From Actinomycetota bacterium (lineage in GTDB: Bacteria > Actinomycetota > Thermoleophilia > Gaiellales > Gaiellaceae), in the NCBI GenBank assembly GCA_003162235.1, contig PMMN01000020.1, forward strand, positions 5,637 to 12,736: 7,100 bases of DNA, given 5' to 3'. Shown here piece by piece: positions 5,987 through 7,100 of the stretch. The notes beneath the pieces were generated by a model. It saw only the letters and a program-made list of their open reading frames with translations, searched no databases and was not told where the DNA came from. The number at the start of each line of letters is the position of its first letter. Within the stretch, counting starts at the first letter, position 1. The position numbers were made by a program, and so were the translations under genes.

Positions 5987-6365
5987 AGCCCGAGTGGACG
6001 CGCTCGCCGCGCCAAGCCCGCCAGCCAAGCTCGAGCGCGATCGCGATCATCAGGACGCCGAAGAGGCGCTGGAGCGAGCCGGGCGCGAGTCTCTCGGCCA
6101 GTAGGCCTCCGGCGACGACGCCTGCGAGCGAACCGAACCCGAGCTTCCAGACGGAGCCCCAGCGGATGTTTCCGTAGCGGCTCTGACGCCAGCTGCCGAC
6201 CAGCACGACCGGGACGATCGCAAGCAGCGAGGTCGCCTCGGCCTGGTGCTGGTCGAGGCCGAGCATCAGCAGCGCGGGAACGAAGAGAATGCCTCCGCCG
6301 ACCCCGAACAGCCCGGCGATAACACCGGCGGCTGCGCCGATCACGATCGCCAGGACGATCGTCAT
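5964..6365 (-). CDS. Half-length TSUP (TauE/SafE) permease, downstream member of a pair
   Basis: A membrane protein of 133 residues, about half the usual 240-270 of TSUP transporters, which move sulfite, sulfoacetate and other small anions. It has four hydrophobic segments. The first contains the family motif AGLFGVGGG (17-25) followed by LFVPALL, and the second starts with AEATSLLAI. The third and fourth are at about 73-93 and 99-117, with a polar Ser/Pro-rich tail. This is one complete TSUP repeat. The ATG at 6365 overlaps the stop of the upstream half by ATGA. It has a seven-base match to the 16S anti-SD (GGTGATC) at correct spacing, so it is built to be translated in its own right. The substrate cannot be told. 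A single-subunit homodimer is possible, but pairing with the upstream half is more likely. Confidence 0.9.
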   Translation of the reverse strand: MTIVLAIVIGAAAGVIAGLFGVGGGILFVPALLMLGLDQHQAEATSLLAIVPVVLVGSWRQSRYGNIRWGSVWKLGFGSLAGVVAGGLLAERLAPGSLQRLFGVLMIAIALELGWRAWRGERVHSGSSEPPPN

Positions 6366-6703
6366 CCGATCACCAGCTTCAGTCCGATCGCGGCCAGGAG
6401 AACGGCAAACAGCGCCATCAGAACGCGGCTCTGCAGCCGCTGCTGAAAAGCGGTGCCGAGGAGAGCTCCGGCCGCGGCAGGAATGCCCACCAGCAGGGCG
6501 TAGAGCACGCGCACCTCGCCGTACCAGGCGTAGAAGATCGCGCCGGCCACGGCCGTGATCCCGATCGCCGCCAGCGAGGTGGCGGCCGCGACCTTGGGCC
6601 GCTGACCGAGCCAGATCAGGGCGGGAACGATGATCGTGCCGCCGCCGACTCCGAACAGAGCGCCGTAGAACCCGGCAGCCAAACCAATGAGAACGATCGG
6701 CAT
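6362..6703 (-). CDS. Half-length TSUP (TauE/SafE) permease, upstream member of a pair
   Basis: A membrane protein of 113 residues with four hydrophobic segments, again one TSUP repeat. GALFGVGGG (14-22) is followed by TIIVPALI, then AAATSLAAI, matching position by position the same blocks in the downstream half. Later blocks also correspond: a short YGEVR or YGNIR turn, a Gly/Ala-rich helix, and QRL or LQR before the last helix. It ends at KLVIG, with no linker after the fourth helix. The start ATG has AGGA seven bases upstream. The two genes lie in different frames and overlap by four bases, so no single protein is made without frameshifting. They are probably co-transcribed and their products may form a heterodimer equal to one full TSUP. 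The gene is divergent from otsB, 71 bases away. Confidence 0.9.
   Translation of the reverse strand: MPIVLIGLAAGFYGALFGVGGGTIIVPALIWLGQRPKVAAATSLAAIGITAVAGAIFYAWYGEVRVLYALLVGIPAAAGALLGTAFQQRLQSRVLMALFAVLLAAIGLKLVIG
6368..6374 (-). promoter_or_regulatory. Strong ribosome binding site of the downstream TSUP half
   Basis: GGTGATC pairs with seven bases at the 16S 3' end (GATCACC). It lies two bases before the ATG. Because this is the 3' part of the full AGGAGGTGATC, the effective spacing equals about seven from a GGAGG core, which is near ideal. It is embedded in codons Leu-Val-Ile of the upstream half. Confidence 0.6.
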
Positions 6704-6710
6704 CGTCGTA

Positions 6711-6714
6711 TCCT
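6711..6714 (-). promoter_or_regulatory. Ribosome binding site of the upstream TSUP half
   Basis: AGGA on the minus strand lies seven bases before the ATG at 6703-6701 and supports that start. Confidence 0.55.
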
Positions 6715-6731
6715 AGAGACGCCCCCTTTTT

Positions 6732-6765
6732 CCGCAGCGAGCCCGGAGGGCCTGCGGCGCCCGCA
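6732..6765 (+). promoter_or_regulatory. GC-rich leader with competing hairpins upstream of otsB
   Basis: CCGCAG (6732-6737) pairs with CTGCGG (6752-6757), enclosing GCCC-GGA-GGGC (6741-6751). This gives ten pairs with one three-base bulge and a three-base loop. TGCGG (6753-6757) can instead pair with CCGCA (6761-6765) across a three-base loop, and GGGC (6748-6751) with GCCC (6759-6762), so the folds exclude each other. The structure ends about ten bases before the otsB ATG. The same dyad could be a protein operator in this divergent gap. Chance folding in GC-rich DNA is a real alternative. Confidence 0.35.
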
Positions 6766-6774
6766 AGAGAGACG

Positions 6775-7100
6775 ATGGAACCAAAACAGCTACTTGCCGA
6801 GCTAGGCGCCGATCCGGCGCGAGCGGCGATCCTGCTCGACGTGGACGGGACGCTGGCGCCGATCGTACCCCGGCCCGAGGATGCTCGGGTTCCCGACGCG
6901 ACGCGAGCGGTGCTGCGAGAGCTCGCGAGCCGCTACGCGCTCGTGGCTTGCGTCAGCGGCCGCTCGAGCGACGAGGCGCGGCGGATCGTCGGGGTCGAGG
7001 AGCTCTATTACGTGGGGACGCATGGGCTCGAGCTGGCGCCCGACGCCGAAGCCTGGCGCGAGCAGATCGAGCGCTTTGCCGGAACGGTCGAGTGGCCGCC
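6775..7100 (+). CDS. otsB: Trehalose-6-phosphate phosphatase OtsB (5' part, cut by window end)
   Basis: A cytoplasmic HAD-superfamily phosphatase that converts trehalose 6-phosphate to trehalose, the last step of the OtsA-OtsB pathway for a compatible solute and stress protectant. The 108 complete residues present cover HAD motif I, ILLDVDGTLAP (19-29), with Asp22 as nucleophile and Asp24 as acid/base. Motif II is VSGR (60-63) with Ser61. The substrate-side segment YYVGTHGLEL (78-87) has the G-x-H-G typical of OtsB. HAD motifs III and IV should lie past the window, as family members are about 230-270 residues. The ATG at 6775 is preceded by a purine-rich GAGAGACG, a weak ribosome binding site. 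No stop is seen before 7100. It is divergent from the TSUP pair. A partner otsA may follow but is not visible. Confidence 0.9.
   Translation, partial: MEPKQLLAELGADPARAAILLDVDGTLAPIVPRPEDARVPDATRAVLRELASRYALVACVSGRSSDEARRIVGVEELYYVGTHGLELAPDAEAWREQIERFAGTVEWP

Noticed and set aside
5188..6177. Open plus-strand frame of about 330 codons overlapping the ZIP gene
   Set aside because: Out of frame with ZIP, Arg/Pro-rich, without hydrophobic segments or motifs. The ZIP frame explains the same bases.
5964..6703. TSUP pair as one gene broken by a frameshift or sequencing error
   Set aside because: The ATGA overlap, a separate well-spaced ribosome binding site, and full conservation of motifs in both halves argue for two intact genes. 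It cannot be fully excluded without reads or relatives.

Overview
The window looks like a piece of chromosome from a high-GC actinobacterium. Four things point that way: coding regions rich in G/C at third codon positions, frequent GTG starts, apparently leaderless or SD-poor starts, and protein styles such as a beta-rich secreted domain resembling the choice-of-anchor P type fused to an M23 peptidase. A member of the Thermoleophilia (Gaiellales/Solirubrobacterales) is my best guess, but this is inference from style, not from a marker gene. No mobile element, CRISPR array, tRNA or rRNA was seen. Every gap between called genes is shorter than 300 bases.

Layout. At the left edge (1-41, minus) there may be the first 13 codons of a divergent gene. 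Next comes a plus-strand protein quality-control block: an Hsp20 small heat shock protein (122-571), then a complete Lon protease (568-3078) overlapping it by four bases (GTGA). About 100 bases further on is a small protein (3180-3632) with a tandem helical repeat and a YtxH-like membrane segment. A dyad TTCCAA-N7-TTGGAA sits on the probable hsp20 promoter. A minus-strand gene converges on this block: a secreted M23 (LytM-type) peptidase (5139-3691). A hairpin lies between the two stop codons and covers the stop of the peptidase gene.

Right half. A ZIP-family metal transporter (5225-5986, plus) is divergent from the M23 gene and probably has a leaderless promoter. Its 3' end overlaps by 23 bases the 3' end of a minus-strand pair (6703-6362 and 6365-5964). 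These two encode homologous half-length TSUP (TauE/SafE) permeases, overlapping by ATGA. Together they look like a TSUP transporter split into two separately translated repeats. Divergent from them, the 5' part of a trehalose-6-phosphate phosphatase gene (otsB, from 6775) runs off the window end behind a GC-rich structured leader.

Functionally this is a stress and envelope neighbourhood: chaperone plus protease, a membrane-anchored helical protein, a wall peptidase, metal and anion transport, and trehalose synthesis. Most of it is ordinary housekeeping. The items most worth following up are the split TSUP pair, the translationally coupled hsp20-lon unit with its dyad operator, and the repeat-plus-YtxH protein next to lon.
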